A stretch of 64,000 nucleotides of DNA from Trueperaceae bacterium. Lineage in GTDB: Bacteria > Deinococcota > Deinococci > Deinococcales > Trueperaceae. The position numbers were made by a program, and so were the translations under genes. Positions 1 through 8,922 of this stretch are shown here, piece after piece; position 1 is the first letter of the stretch, and each line of letters opens with the position of its first letter. The stretch spans positions 114,500 through 178,499 of the forward strand of contig PAMQ01000017.1 in the NCBI GenBank assembly GCA_002707365.1. Reading direction: 5' to 3'. The notes under the pieces are model-generated. The model was not told the origin of the DNA and searched no databases. It was given only the letters and a program-made list of their open reading frames with translations.

Positions 1-218
1 CGAGAATTATCGCTTGCAAAGAACTCAAGGTAAGTTCGTGGGAGTTTGATTAAGAGGGTTTGCTACTTCTACCTGGTCATATTGACGGATTTGGGGAATT
101 CTTGATCTTAGGCTCATTATGACTGAGGTGAAAATAATCCTGGGAACTATTGTTATGCCAGTAATTCTAGGTTCTCGATCCCGGACTCCACTCGTATCCG
201 ATTTTGGGCTGGTCCAGT
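1..218. other. Left edge, no supportable gene
   Basis: Downstream flank of rpsI. Short open frames run in from the left edge on the plus strand and stop at about positions 33 and 49, so the C-terminus of a plus-strand gene could end here, but neither tail is recognisable. No tRNA, terminator with a clear U-tract or repeat was seen. Confidence 0.4.
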
Positions 219-608
219 CTATCGTTTACTGTATTGGGGGGCACGTCTAGCCTTATGTAGGCCGTACTTTTTACGTTCCACCACTCGGGCGTCTCGCTTG
301 AGGTACCCTCCTTGCTTAAGGGTGGGTCGGAAATCAGGGTCTAATTTCAAGAGTGCTCGTGCTACTCCAAGTTTAATGGCATCCGCCTGGCCGGAAGGGC
401 CACCGCCAGCCACAGTGATTAAGGCATCATATCTACCTGCGGTGTTGGTTGCCTTGAGAGGTTCCAGCGCCTGAACGGCAGCCAGGATACCTCTAAAATA
501 GGTTTGGAAATCCTTGCCATTAACAATGATTCGTCCATTGCCAGCGCGGAGAAACACACGAGCCACTGCTTCTTTGCGACGGCCAGTTCCATAGTATTGT
601 TCTTTCAT
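219..608 (-). CDS. rpsI: 30S ribosomal protein S9
   Basis: Ribosomal protein S9 of the small subunit, whose C-terminal basic tail reaches the P-site tRNA. The 129-residue protein begins [18 protein letters not shown] and ends in the family-typical basic tail [18 protein letters not shown]; the central [20 protein letters not shown] segment (here with LGVA) is also present. It reads closely like the Thermus protein. The start ATG shares one base with the rplM stop (TGATG), so the two are translationally coupled in the usual L13-S9 operon. Confidence 0.97.
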   Translation of the reverse strand: MKEQYYGTGRRKEAVARVFLRAGNGRIIVNGKDFQTYFRGILAAVQALEPLKATNTAGRYDALITVAGGGPSGQADAIKLGVARALLKLDPDFRPTLKQGGYLKRDARVVERKKYGLHKARRAPQYSKR

Positions 609-1030
609 CAGCTAAGCTCCATATCCACGGGTTTCTGGGCTTGATGTGGGTGATTTGATCCAGCATACACTTTAAGACGACGAATCAATTTTCTGCCAAG
701 ACGATTTTTTGGGAGCATGCCCCAAACAGCACGTTCAATTACTCGTTCAGGACGCTTTTGAAGCATGTCGCGCGCCTTTATTTCTTTGAGGCCACCTTGG
801 TAACCACTGTACCGAGTGTAGATTTTCTTGTCTAGCTTTGCCCCAGTGAATACAACTTTCTTAGCGTTAATAACGATTATGAAATCTCCTCCCGGTTGGT
901 TGGGAGTGTAATCTACCTTATGTTTGCCACGCAGGAACTGTGCGATTTGAGTTGCGAGGCGACCAACTGTTTGGTCCTTAGCATCAACCAGTAACCAGTC
1001 GTTATGGGGTTCTTGGGGAAAGTACGTCTT
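608..1030 (-). CDS. rplM: 50S ribosomal protein L13
   Basis: Large-subunit protein L13, which binds 23S rRNA early in assembly. Seen motifs are the segment [32 protein letters not shown] and the [17 protein letters not shown] tail. I place the start at the GTG giving MKTYFPQEP, because family members begin MKTY; the frame stays open to a GTG at 1075 that would add 15 residues, and with no ideal Shine-Dalgarno at either site that longer form cannot be excluded. First gene of the rplM-rpsI operon; a TTTACG-17-TAAACT promoter lies at 1112-1140. Confidence 0.94.
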   Translation of the reverse strand, partial: KTYFPQEPHNDWLLVDAKDQTVGRLATQIAQFLRGKHKVDYTPNQPGGDFIIVINAKKVVFTGAKLDKKIYTRYSGYQGGLKEIKARDMLQKRPERVIERAVWGMLPKNRLGRKLIRRLKVYAGSNHPHQAQKPVDMELS

Positions 1031-1111
1031 CACGTCCGTCACGTCCTTAAGGGATCGGCTTTGATAAATACCCACACGATAAATCGTTGCGTAGAAATCA
1101 AGCCAGACGCG

Positions 1112-1140
1112 AGTTTAGCATACGGTTGGCTGAGCGTAAA
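1112..1140 (-). promoter_or_regulatory. Promoter of rplM-rpsI
   Basis: On the minus strand, -35 TTTACG (1135-1140) and -10 TAAACT (1112-1117) are separated by exactly 17 nt. It faces rplM and would give a leader of roughly 30-75 nt depending on the rplM start. Confidence 0.6.
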
Positions 1141-1206
1141 GGTAATCTCACTGGTAATTGGGGGCTATCCTACGGCAGTTACTTAATATTATGCGAATTG
1201 GTGGGG

Positions 1207-1212
1207 TATGAT
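1207..1212 (+). promoter_or_regulatory. -10 box close to nurA start
   Basis: TATGAT ends 10 nt before the nurA ATG; no Shine-Dalgarno sequence lies between. Transcription would start within a few bases of the start codon (leaderless or nearly so). No convincing -35. Confidence 0.45.
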
Positions 1213-1222
1213 TGAGTAGAAA

Positions 1223-2227
1223 ATGAAATTGCGTTTAGACCCATGGGCAGTCGAGTACCAATCGTCATTTCAAGCTAATGAAAGTGTTTCCGATACGGTG
1301 GACGCAGTTGATATTTCGGTCGAGCGAGAAGAAGAGGATTGGATCCCGCTCAAACCGATCAACCCTGCTGAGCCTACGGCGTTAGTATTCTTAGATGGGA
1401 GCCGACGCATTGAGGCTCGAGTTTTTCTGGAAGATGGCGGTGACGAATTTGTTTATGGGGCTCTAGGAAGTTACGGAGTCGGGGCAGTGGTGTCAGATTT
1501 GAAAATTGCTACCTATCCTGATGCCTTCCAAGTTGAACGTATATGTGCTTTGAGTGGAGGGCAAGGCTACGAAGACCTTTCCTTGCCGGAAACGGGAATA
1601 CACAGTTTAGGGGACATGCGGTACCGGGTGGTTAGTACCAACGAACGGGACCCTGATGCAGTTGTACGGCGCCTTCAGGCCGAAATGCGTGACGCTGAAG
1701 CGCAACTAGCAGCCAGACTGGTCACCCAATACCCTAATGCTTTTGTAATTTGTGATGGGCCAAGGCCATTGTTGGCTTCAGAACCTAATTTGATCGGTTA
1801 TATTAAGTCAATCCACGAGTTAAAGATTGGGGATGCGCAACTTGAAATTGTGCGAAAACTCGAAGAAGGACAACGATCCCCGATATATTTGTTAAGAAGT
1901 GCAAATCCTCAACATCAAAGATTTGAGTGGTTTTTACGTTTGAGGGACCCGAATCCTTGGTTCTTTAGTCTTGCAGGTATGGTCCGTCTTCAGGCCCTTG
2001 CTGGTCCAAATCCAGATAATACAGTTGAGGCTGCTGCTGCTATAGCTGATTGGAGCTGTTCTGTGTTACCTCACTTTGCAACCAGGCAACATCAAGACCC
2101 CCGTGCACCACAGCAACTGCTCCCAGTCCGGGCTCTTGAGGAGGAATTACGTAGACGAATGGGCAATCCAGAATTGATTCGACGCCGAATTACACGCTTC
2201 CTTTCTACCTCTAGCGGCGTAGCGTGA
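1223..2227 (+). CDS. nurA: NurA-domain nuclease
   Basis: Predicted NurA-family 5'-3' nuclease, partner of the HerA translocase in DNA-end resection. The 334-residue protein has the NurA core: an Asp-containing FLDGSRRIE motif at about residues 56-64, a second Asp in VICDGPRPLL near residue 175, and a C-terminal helix rich in Arg. In the family these aspartates bind the catalytic manganese. Its stop overlaps the start of the HerA gene by four bases (GTGA), so the two are translationally coupled, which is strong contextual support. Bacterial NurA proteins are typical of Thermus and Deinococcus. Function is assigned by motif and neighbour, not by experiment. Confidence 0.85.
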   Translation: MKLRLDPWAVEYQSSFQANESVSDTVDAVDISVEREEEDWIPLKPINPAEPTALVFLDGSRRIEARVFLEDGGDEFVYGALGSYGVGAVVSDLKIATYPDAFQVERICALSGGQGYEDLSLPETGIHSLGDMRYRVVSTNERDPDAVVRRLQAEMRDAEAQLAARLVTQYPNAFVICDGPRPLLASEPNLIGYIKSIHELKIGDAQLEIVRKLEEGQRSPIYLLRSANPQHQRFEWFLRLRDPNPWFFSLAGMVRLQALAGPNPDNTVEAAAAIADWSCSVLPHFATRQHQDPRAPQQLLPVRALEEELRRRMGNPELIRRRITRFLSTSSGVA

Positions 2228-4101
2228 GTACAAAACAGGCGATTGGGATTGTCCTCGGCTCCGAGGACGCGACCCCACTCCAGTTTTGGTTCGCTGTCAA
2301 CGAGTCAGTCAAGGTACAGCTTGACGATCTTGTAAATGTTGAAGTTGAAGACCCTTCGAAGTCGGGTGCCTTGGTGAAGTTCTACGGTGTCGTGGATGAA
2401 GTGCGTCGTAAACTCGAAGGGATTCAATTCGAAGGCGACACCGTACTGGTCGCTGAGGGTCTTCTGCCAGCCAATATTTCATATGCTGCGCACGTGCTAG
2501 TTTCTCGTGTTGAACCTGAAGAGTTTCTCCCACCCGGTCCCGGCGATACCGTCTTAGCGGCTACAGGAGAGGCGTTGGAGAAAGTTTTATACCTCGATAC
2601 CATGGAAGCGCCTTTTCCGGCTGGCGTTCTTCGCAGTGGCGATCCGGGGTATATAAACTTTGATTTTATAAGTGGAGAAAAGGGTGCTCACGTCAATATT
2701 TCTGGGATTTCTGGTATCGCAACAAAGACGAGTTATGGACTATTCCTGCTTTATAGCATGTTTAACGCCCGCCAACTTAAGAATCCTGAAAGACCTGTTC
2801 TGGATGGCGGTTCAGCCAAGGCAGTTGTATTTAACGTCAAGGGAGAAGACTTGATGTTTTTAGATAAGCCCAACCAACGGCTCATGACCGAAGAGGGTCG
2901 TTGGCAGGAGCGGTCTCGTAGCGACCAAACCCGTTACGATTTACTGGGATTGCCTGCTAGGCCGTTCGAACTTTGTCAGATGCATGCGCCTGCACGTGAA
3001 GCATCCAAAGGTGGGGCTCTCATGCCTGACCTTCAGCAGCGCGAAGGTGAAGGGGTGGCTCCTTACGTGTGGACTGTGCATGAATTTGCGGACGAACGAA
3101 TGCTTCCCTTTGTTTTGTCCGATCGCGATGCCATGAGCAATCTCGGTTTCTTAGTTAGTCATCTTGAAGAACGGCTTTATCGTTTGAGTGAAAAACAGCG
3201 TGGACCCCACATTGAAGTTGAACGGTTTTCAGAGGCTCCTGAACAATTCTTAGGTGGGGATGACCTCGGCCCCCCAATCCAGATTAACGAGGATATTGGT
3301 CCTGAAAGCTTTAATGATCAGGGAACAGAGTCCAATGATGTAGGACTTACGGAAAAGCTTGAAACGTTCGGCGACCTTATCGATTTTTTAGAGTTCAAGT
3401 TGTTAATGGATAACGAGGGTGACGGCGATAGAGCTTGGACAGCTAATCAGGCCAAGGCAACTCGTGAGGCATTTATCCGTCGCTTGAGGGGAGCAGGTAA
3501 ACATTTGGCTCGCTTGATTCGAGGGGACCTGGCTCTACGTACTTTGGAGCGACGTCAATTAACAGACATATTTGATAGTACAAAACAAGTCCATGTCGTA
3601 GATATCCATCAATTGCACCCAATAGCACAGATGTTTACCGTCGGCGTTATCCTTAAGCAAATATTTGACAAGAAAGAAGCTGGGCGTTCGGAACGAGTCT
3701 TTATAGTCCTTGACGAGCTCAACAAGTACGCACCGTCTGAAGGCGAAAGCCCCATCAAGGATGTTCTATTAGACATAGCGGAACGAGGAAGAAGCCTCGG
3801 GGTAGTTCTGATTGGGGCTCAGCAAACAGCTTCTCAGGTGGAGCGTAGGGTTGTTGCTAACGCTGCTGTAAGAGTAGTGGGACGCCTTGATCCTGCTGAG
3901 GCAGAACGTCCAGAGTACCGATTTATGCCAGGAGGGTTCCGCCTTCGGTCAACAATTTTGGCTCCAGGAACCATGATTGTGCACCAACCTGATGTTCCTA
4001 GCCCAATGATGCTTACTTTTCCTTTCCCAGCATGGGCAACTCGACCTAAAGAAGTGGACGCATTTGTTTCGGACGAAGAAGCGCTCGACATTCTTGGTTG
4101 A
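2224..4101 (+). CDS. herA: HerA-like hexameric ATPase/DNA translocase
   Basis: HerA/FtsK-superfamily motor predicted to form a hexamer that pumps DNA into NurA. The 625-residue protein begins with a HAS-barrel-like beta domain (residues 1-100), then a P-loop region at about 155-170 reading NISGISGIATKTS, and a Walker B with acidic pair in FIVLDELNKYAP near residue 495, followed by an Arg-rich sensor segment (ERRVVANAAVRVVGRLD). The P-loop lacks the usual GK pair (it has TK), which I believe is a feature of this bacterial HerA subgroup. GTG start overlaps the nurA stop. A helical insertion at about 360-440 separates the P-loop and Walker B halves. Confidence 0.85.
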   Translation: MSTKQAIGIVLGSEDATPLQFWFAVNESVKVQLDDLVNVEVEDPSKSGALVKFYGVVDEVRRKLEGIQFEGDTVLVAEGLLPANISYAAHVLVSRVEPEEFLPPGPGDTVLAATGEALEKVLYLDTMEAPFPAGVLRSGDPGYINFDFISGEKGAHVNISGISGIATKTSYGLFLLYSMFNARQLKNPERPVLDGGSAKAVVFNVKGEDLMFLDKPNQRLMTEEGRWQERSRSDQTRYDLLGLPARPFELCQMHAPAREASKGGALMPDLQQREGEGVAPYVWTVHEFADERMLPFVLSDRDAMSNLGFLVSHLEERLYRLSEKQRGPHIEVERFSEAPEQFLGGDDLGPPIQINEDIGPESFNDQGTESNDVGLTEKLETFGDLIDFLEFKLLMDNEGDGDRAWTANQAKATREAFIRRLRGAGKHLARLIRGDLALRTLERRQLTDIFDSTKQVHVVDIHQLHPIAQMFTVGVILKQIFDKKEAGRSERVFIVLDELNKYAPSEGESPIKDVLLDIAERGRSLGVVLIGAQQTASQVERRVVANAAVRVVGRLDPAEAERPEYRFMPGGFRLRSTILAPGTMIVHQPDVPSPMMLTFPFPAWATRPKEVDAFVSDEEALDILG

Positions 4102-4374
4102 TTACGAGGCACAAGAAAGTGGTAGGTGAAAAAGATTCAGAACGGCTTCACTGGATCTGATTAGCAACGTACTGCAGGTCCTTGTGCCACTCCAGCTTCC
4201 TCGAAAGACTAAACACAAAGTTTTGATCTACGAATATGGAAAAATTTCAGAACTCACCATATGCTTTTTGAGTAGGCAAATAGGGTGTTTCTGTGATTTC
4301 TGTTCGGGAAAAACCTGAGGCTATTATTTATTGGCAATAGTGGTGGTTTCATACGGGCACGTTAGACTGGTCGA
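4102..4374. other. Intergenic herA-sbcD
   Basis: Non-coding gap of 273 nt. Apart from the -10 box next to sbcD I see no terminator, repeat or small gene. Confidence 0.4.
4363..4368 (+). promoter_or_regulatory. -10 box, leaderless sbcD
   Basis: TAGACT followed by six bases and the GTG start of sbcD; no Shine-Dalgarno in the interval. Fits the leaderless pattern seen elsewhere in the window. Confidence 0.55.
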
Positions 4375-5553
4375 GTGAGGATACTCCACACTGCTGATTG
4401 GCATGCCGGCCGGTCGTTACTTGGAATCGATCGGACGCCTGAGGTCGCAGAAGTACTCCTTGAAATTGCTGAGGTGGCCCTACTTTCCGAAGTAGACCTC
4501 ATTTTGGTAGCGGGAGACCTATTCGATGGGAAAAGTCCTGGAGCTGCTGCAGAGGAAGCCGTGTTTTCCTTCTTCTTGCGCACTGGGCAAGCGGGGATCC
4601 AAAGCGTGGTCATTGCTGGTAATCACGATTCTCCGGCGCGACTTGATGCTTTTGGTGGTGTTTTAAAACTAACTAATGTTCACATGGTGGGGCAACCCAG
4701 GGTCGCTGGGGGCGGGGGAGTCTTCCGAACCGAGATTAACGGACAGGCTCTACAGGTAGCCACGTTACCTTTCGTTTCCGAGAGGCGCATAGTGCGGGTC
4801 GGAGAGCTTCTAGGGGGTGATGCAGGCCAACACCGAGAGGGATATCAACACAGTATGCGCAAGTTGATTTACAACTTGACTAGTAACTTTGACCCACAAA
4901 GCGTCAATCTACTTATGTTGCATGCCACGATGGATGGCGCAACAATGGCGAACTCCGAGTACGCCTTTCACAGTACTGAGAGCTATACCTTAGGTGCTGA
5001 TATGTTGCCAGAAACAGCTAATTACGTCGCCTTGGGCCACATTCACAAGGCGCAATCGGTTCAAGGTATGGCGAGCTACCGTGCACGTTATCCCGGTAGC
5101 GTAATTCAACTCGACTTTGGGGAACAAGGAGACAATAAGACAGTTCTACTCCTAGAAGCTGAACCGGGTAAACCTACTGAGATTATTGATGAGGTGCCGA
5201 TACGTAGCGGCCGCAAACTCCGGAAGATTTCGGTTGATCTGTCTACCCTAGACCAGGAAACTCCTAAAATAACGGAGTTCGACGGTTGGTTAAAGTTAGC
5301 CATTAAACTAGATTCTCCAAGGCCTGGTTTAAAAGAGCGGATATTGTCTGGCTTCCCGAACGTAATAGCTGTAGAGACTGAATTCTTTCAGTCCGACAAT
5401 CTAGCAGAACAAGGAATAGACGTCGAACAGTTGCCACTAACAGAAGCCTATGAACAATACTACCAAGCCGAGAAGAAGCAGAACTTACCCGAAAATCTTG
5501 CTAAAGAGTTTCAGGAGCTACACGAAAATGTGTATGACGAGGACGATACATGA
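4375..5553 (+). CDS. sbcD: Exonuclease SbcD (Mre11 family)
   Basis: Nuclease subunit of SbcCD, the bacterial Mre11-Rad50 complex that opens hairpins and processes double-strand ends. The calcineurin-like phosphoesterase motifs are all present: HTADWHAGRSL (residues 4-14), AGDLFDG (~45), GNHDSPARLD (~83), LMLHATMDG (~180) and GHIHKAQ (~222), giving the two-metal site. A capping domain and acidic C-terminal tail complete 392 residues, a usual length. The GTG start is supported by the -10 box six bases upstream. The gene overlaps sbcC by four bases (ATGA) and follows nurA-herA on the same strand. Confidence 0.95.
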   Translation: MRILHTADWHAGRSLLGIDRTPEVAEVLLEIAEVALLSEVDLILVAGDLFDGKSPGAAAEEAVFSFFLRTGQAGIQSVVIAGNHDSPARLDAFGGVLKLTNVHMVGQPRVAGGGGVFRTEINGQALQVATLPFVSERRIVRVGELLGGDAGQHREGYQHSMRKLIYNLTSNFDPQSVNLLMLHATMDGATMANSEYAFHSTESYTLGADMLPETANYVALGHIHKAQSVQGMASYRARYPGSVIQLDFGEQGDNKTVLLLEAEPGKPTEIIDEVPIRSGRKLRKISVDLSTLDQETPKITEFDGWLKLAIKLDSPRPGLKERILSGFPNVIAVETEFFQSDNLAEQGIDVEQLPLTEAYEQYYQAEKKQNLPENLAKEFQELHENVYDEDDT

Positions 5554-8339
5554 TTCCGCTGAGATTAGAGTTACGTGGATTTACCTGTTTTATAGGGACT
5601 ACAGTTGTGGATTTTGAGGCACTTGAGGTAGACCTATTTGCAATAGCTGGTCCGACAGGAGCGGGGAAAAGCACCCTATTAGATGGACTTACATACGCTC
5701 TTTATGGAGAGACTGCCCGGCTTGGCGGTCGAGCAGCCTCTTTGATGAGTCCAGGTGTCAACGAGATGACTGCTCAAGTCGTGTTCCGTAGTGGCGATAG
5801 GACGTATCGAGTTACCCGGTACGCTTCGCGCAAAAAGAGTGGAGTCCAGAGTCAGGTGCGTCTAGAACGACTGTCCGAAGATAGTACTTGGGTGCAATTG
5901 CCAGAAAGCGAAAAGATACGTGAAGCCAATTACAGAATATCGGCGGTAGTGGGTTTAGATTTCGATGGTTTTACCCGGGCTGTTTTTTTGCCACAGGGAG
6001 AATTCCACGAGTTCTTACGTGGCGATGCTGGCAAACGCCGAAGGTTGCTTTCCCGATTGATGGGGCTTGATACGGTGGAAAAAATGCAGACAATGGCTGG
6101 CGAGAGGGCAAGGGAGGCTGAGGCAGAAACGCAGGCAATAACCACTCGTTTAAAAGAGGACTATTCTGGTGCTAATCCTCAAACTCTTAGGTCGCTCCGT
6201 GGTGAGCGTGAAAGGCTTGTAAGCAGCGTTGAAGAACTCACTGATCAACAGAGACAACTTACAGCTGAACAACAAGAACTACATGGTTTGAAGGTTATTT
6301 GGGAGGAGAAAAGAAGATTCGAGAACCTCCTGGAAGGGTTTGCTAAGAAAGAATCGGAAATGGCTAATGCATCTCAGCGATGCCAGCAGGCATTAGCTGC
6401 AAGGACTCTACTTCCTCAGGTACAACACATGGGTGGAATTAAGCAACGTCTGGGAGTTGCTAAATTCGAACTTGATAAATCGCACCAGGATTTACTAGTA
6501 GCGGAGGAGGCGTTGGTTCTGGCTAAGAGATCTCAAGCCGAATCTGTGCAGGCGCGCTCTAGAGAAATGCCGGAAATAGAGAAGGGGTTAATGGCCATCG
6601 CTGAGGCTGGACCCTTCGCAGAGCGTCTCATTGCTCGTGGAGGAACGCTTGATATGGCTAAAGAGGGAGTTGAGGAGTATCAGGAGGCAGCTTGGGAGGC
6701 TTTCCAACGCCAAGAAGCACGAGTTGATGAAATTATTCGTCTAAGAGCAGACCTCGAGGATATTACTGCGAAAGTTTCGACTATTAAGACTGCTATAGGT
6801 AGCTTAGAAGTTGTTATTTCTAAACAAGAGCCGCACCTCAAGAAAATTAAGAATCATGGAATCAAAGCTAGAGAGAAAGCGCGAGAAGCCGAATTGGCTT
6901 TCACTGCAGCTGAAAATGCTAACCGTGCTGCTAACCTATGTGCCCACTTAAAATTGGGTGATTCTTGTCCTGTGTGTGGCAACCTAGTGAAACAAATACC
7001 GATTAATGAGGAAACCGACTCGGGCCAATTAAAGGTTACTAAGGACAAGGCCGCCCAGAAGGTAGAAGATTTGCTTGAATCCTATCGGGGGTTAAAGGCT
7101 ACCCTAGAGATTGATCGTACCCGTCTAGCAGAACGTACATCTGTAATGAAAGACCTGGAAGCTGAGATCAGTGAAAAACGGAAAACCCTTGATTCTCTTT
7201 CTGAAACCTTTTCCAGCACCGGTATTGCCCTAGACGGAGATCCTAAAGAGGAATTGCGAAACCGTCGCAAATCTCTGCTTGCAAGTTTGGCGTTGTGGGT
7301 TTACAAGCGGACTGGTGGAGAAGATCCTGCAACAGCTAATTCAAGGTATATTTCCCGCCGGGATGAACTTCAGTTCCAATTAGATCGTGCGAGTGAAACC
7401 CTAGCAAACTCTAATCAAGACGTAGAACGGAACCGGATGTCTCATGAAATGAATGGTCGAAGAGTTTCAGAATTAACGGACGAGCTTTCTTCCACTGAGA
7501 GGCAGAATTTAGCGGCAATCAAGGAAGCCGGTTTTGTTTCGACCGAAGCGGTTTTTGAGGCTGTACTCTCGGATGAAAATATTGCGGAGCTCAAAAATAG
7601 GTTAGATAGCTATCAGGGTGAGAAAGAGGCAACTGAAATTCGACTTATGGAGGTCGAAAAGAGAAGGGGCGGTCGACAATTTGAGATTGCGCAGTATGAA
7701 GAGCATAGCCAATTGGCCACCGGGGTTGCTATTAAGCTTTCTGACTCGCAGAACGCTTTAGGAAGAATAGAAAGGGAACTACAGGATCTTGAAGAACGAT
7801 TTCTGAAAGCAAAGGACCTTCGCAAAAGCTTAACGAAGGCCCAAGAGCGGTCTGACATTTACCGGACTTTAAGCCTCGATCTTCGAGGGGATCGGTTTCA
7901 GGAGTTTTTAATGACACGTATTCAGGCCCGTCTCGCTAAACGCGCCTCGCATATTGTTAGGAACGTAACTGACGACCGCTACGATCTTCAATTGGTTGAT
8001 GGGGAATTCTATGTTTCTGACGCATGGAATCCTGGGGAGAACCGTAGTGCTAGGACCCTTTCTGGTGGCGAGACTTTTATCGCTAGCTTAGCGTTGGCTC
8101 TAGCTCTATCTGATACTCTCGCTGGAAACAAAACTCTTGGGGCTCTGTTTTTGGATGAAGGCTTTGGGACCCTGGATAGGATCACGCTTGATGCTGTCAC
8201 AGCAGTTTTGGAAAACCTAACTCGTGAAGGCAGGATGGTTGGAGTGATTACTCATGTTGAAGCCCTGACAGAAAGAATGCCTGCCAGGTTGTTGGTTACC
8301 AAGGGGAGGGAAGGATCGTCGGTTCACTGGGATTTATAA
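5550..8339 (+). CDS. sbcC: Exonuclease SbcC (Rad50 family ATPase)
   Basis: SMC-like ATPase of the SbcCD complex. The 929-residue protein has the N-terminal Walker A GPTGAGKSTLLDGL at residues ~32-45, a Q-loop at FLPQGEFHEFL (~147), two long coiled-coil arms, a zinc-hook CPVC at about residue 471 between them, and at the C-terminus the ABC signature TLSGGETFIASLALALALSD (~832), Walker B LGALFLDEGFGTLD (~865) and the switch His in ITHVEAL. The hook Cys pairs with that of a second subunit through zinc. Translationally coupled to sbcD. Confidence 0.96.
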   Translation: MIPLRLELRGFTCFIGTTVVDFEALEVDLFAIAGPTGAGKSTLLDGLTYALYGETARLGGRAASLMSPGVNEMTAQVVFRSGDRTYRVTRYASRKKSGVQSQVRLERLSEDSTWVQLPESEKIREANYRISAVVGLDFDGFTRAVFLPQGEFHEFLRGDAGKRRRLLSRLMGLDTVEKMQTMAGERAREAEAETQAITTRLKEDYSGANPQTLRSLRGERERLVSSVEELTDQQRQLTAEQQELHGLKVIWEEKRRFENLLEGFAKKESEMANASQRCQQALAARTLLPQVQHMGGIKQRLGVAKFELDKSHQDLLVAEEALVLAKRSQAESVQARSREMPEIEKGLMAIAEAGPFAERLIARGGTLDMAKEGVEEYQEAAWEAFQRQEARVDEIIRLRADLEDITAKVSTIKTAIGSLEVVISKQEPHLKKIKNHGIKAREKAREAELAFTAAENANRAANLCAHLKLGDSCPVCGNLVKQIPINEETDSGQLKVTKDKAAQKVEDLLESYRGLKATLEIDRTRLAERTSVMKDLEAEISEKRKTLDSLSETFSSTGIALDGDPKEELRNRRKSLLASLALWVYKRTGGEDPATANSRYISRRDELQFQLDRASETLANSNQDVERNRMSHEMNGRRVSELTDELSSTERQNLAAIKEAGFVSTEAVFEAVLSDENIAELKNRLDSYQGEKEATEIRLMEVEKRRGGRQFEIAQYEEHSQLATGVAIKLSDSQNALGRIERELQDLEERFLKAKDLRKSLTKAQERSDIYRTLSLDLRGDRFQEFLMTRIQARLAKRASHIVRNVTDDRYDLQLVDGEFYVSDAWNPGENRSARTLSGGETFIASLALALALSDTLAGNKTLGALFLDEGFGTLDRITLDAVTAVLENLTREGRMVGVITHVEALTERMPARLLVTKGREGSSVHWDL

Positions 8340-8433
8340 GTTTATAGGTTGGATTACGCCTGAACCCAAAAATTCTTTTAAGGAACCTGTTTCATGAAAT
8401 ATAGCCCAAAGTTTTGATTGGGATTTGCGGAAG

Positions 8434-8886
8434 TTAGGAAGAAGGGTCTTCTCCAAGTTGTTGTATTTCTTCAATGAATCGATCCACGCTATCAAAGTCT
8501 CGATACACGCTAAGGAATCTAATGTAAGCCACCCCGTCCCTTATTTTTAGGAACTTAAGGGTTCGAAGGCCTATTTCCTCAGAAGCAATCTCAGGGACCT
8601 GGACCTCGTCTTCGAAGCTGTAAGTAAACTCACGCATTTGCTTTTCGGTGATTGGTCGCTTGTTGCAAGCCATGCGTAATTTGTCGAGAAGCTTATCTGG
8701 ATTAAAAGCTTCTTGGCGGCCAGACCTTTTATGCACCATTAGTGCCTCAAACTGAGCTCGCTCATAGGTTGTGAAGCGACGGTGGCAGTCATCGCATTCT
8801 CGCCTACGCCTGATTGCTGCACCTTCGTCAGAGGGTCTTGAGTTTATTACCCGAGTTTCTTCGGATGAACAGTAAGGACACTTCAT
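8434..8886 (-). CDS. nrdR: Transcriptional repressor NrdR
   Basis: ATP/dATP-sensing repressor of ribonucleotide reductase genes. The 150-residue protein has an N-terminal zinc ribbon with Cys pairs in MKCPYCSSEETRV and ECDDCHRRFTTYER, followed by an ATP-cone starting at about residue 46 (VHKRSGRQEAFNPDKL). No nrd gene or obvious NrdR-box pair lies nearby in the window. A TAACAT -10 box lies six bases upstream of the ATG, pointing to a leaderless message from its own promoter in the 36-nt gap behind the upstream gene. Confidence 0.96.
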   Translation of the reverse strand: MKCPYCSSEETRVINSRPSDEGAAIRRRRECDDCHRRFTTYERAQFEALMVHKRSGRQEAFNPDKLLDKLRMACNKRPITEKQMREFTYSFEDEVQVPEIASEEIGLRTLKFLKIRDGVAYIRFLSVYRDFDSVDRFIEEIQQLGEDPSS

Positions 8887-8892
8887 TGTTCT

Positions 8893-8898
8893 ATGTTA
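8893..8898 (-). promoter_or_regulatory. -10 box, leaderless nrdR
   Basis: TAACAT on the minus strand ends six bases before the nrdR ATG, with no Shine-Dalgarno between. Confidence 0.45.
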
Positions 8899-8922
8899 TC
8901 TAGGCTAGCCGCCATAGGTATA

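Noticed and set aside
2224..4101. HerA-NurA as an anti-phage defence system (for example HerA with Sir2 or DUF4297)
   Set aside because: The partner is NurA plus SbcCD and the surroundings are housekeeping; no defence genes or mobile element nearby.
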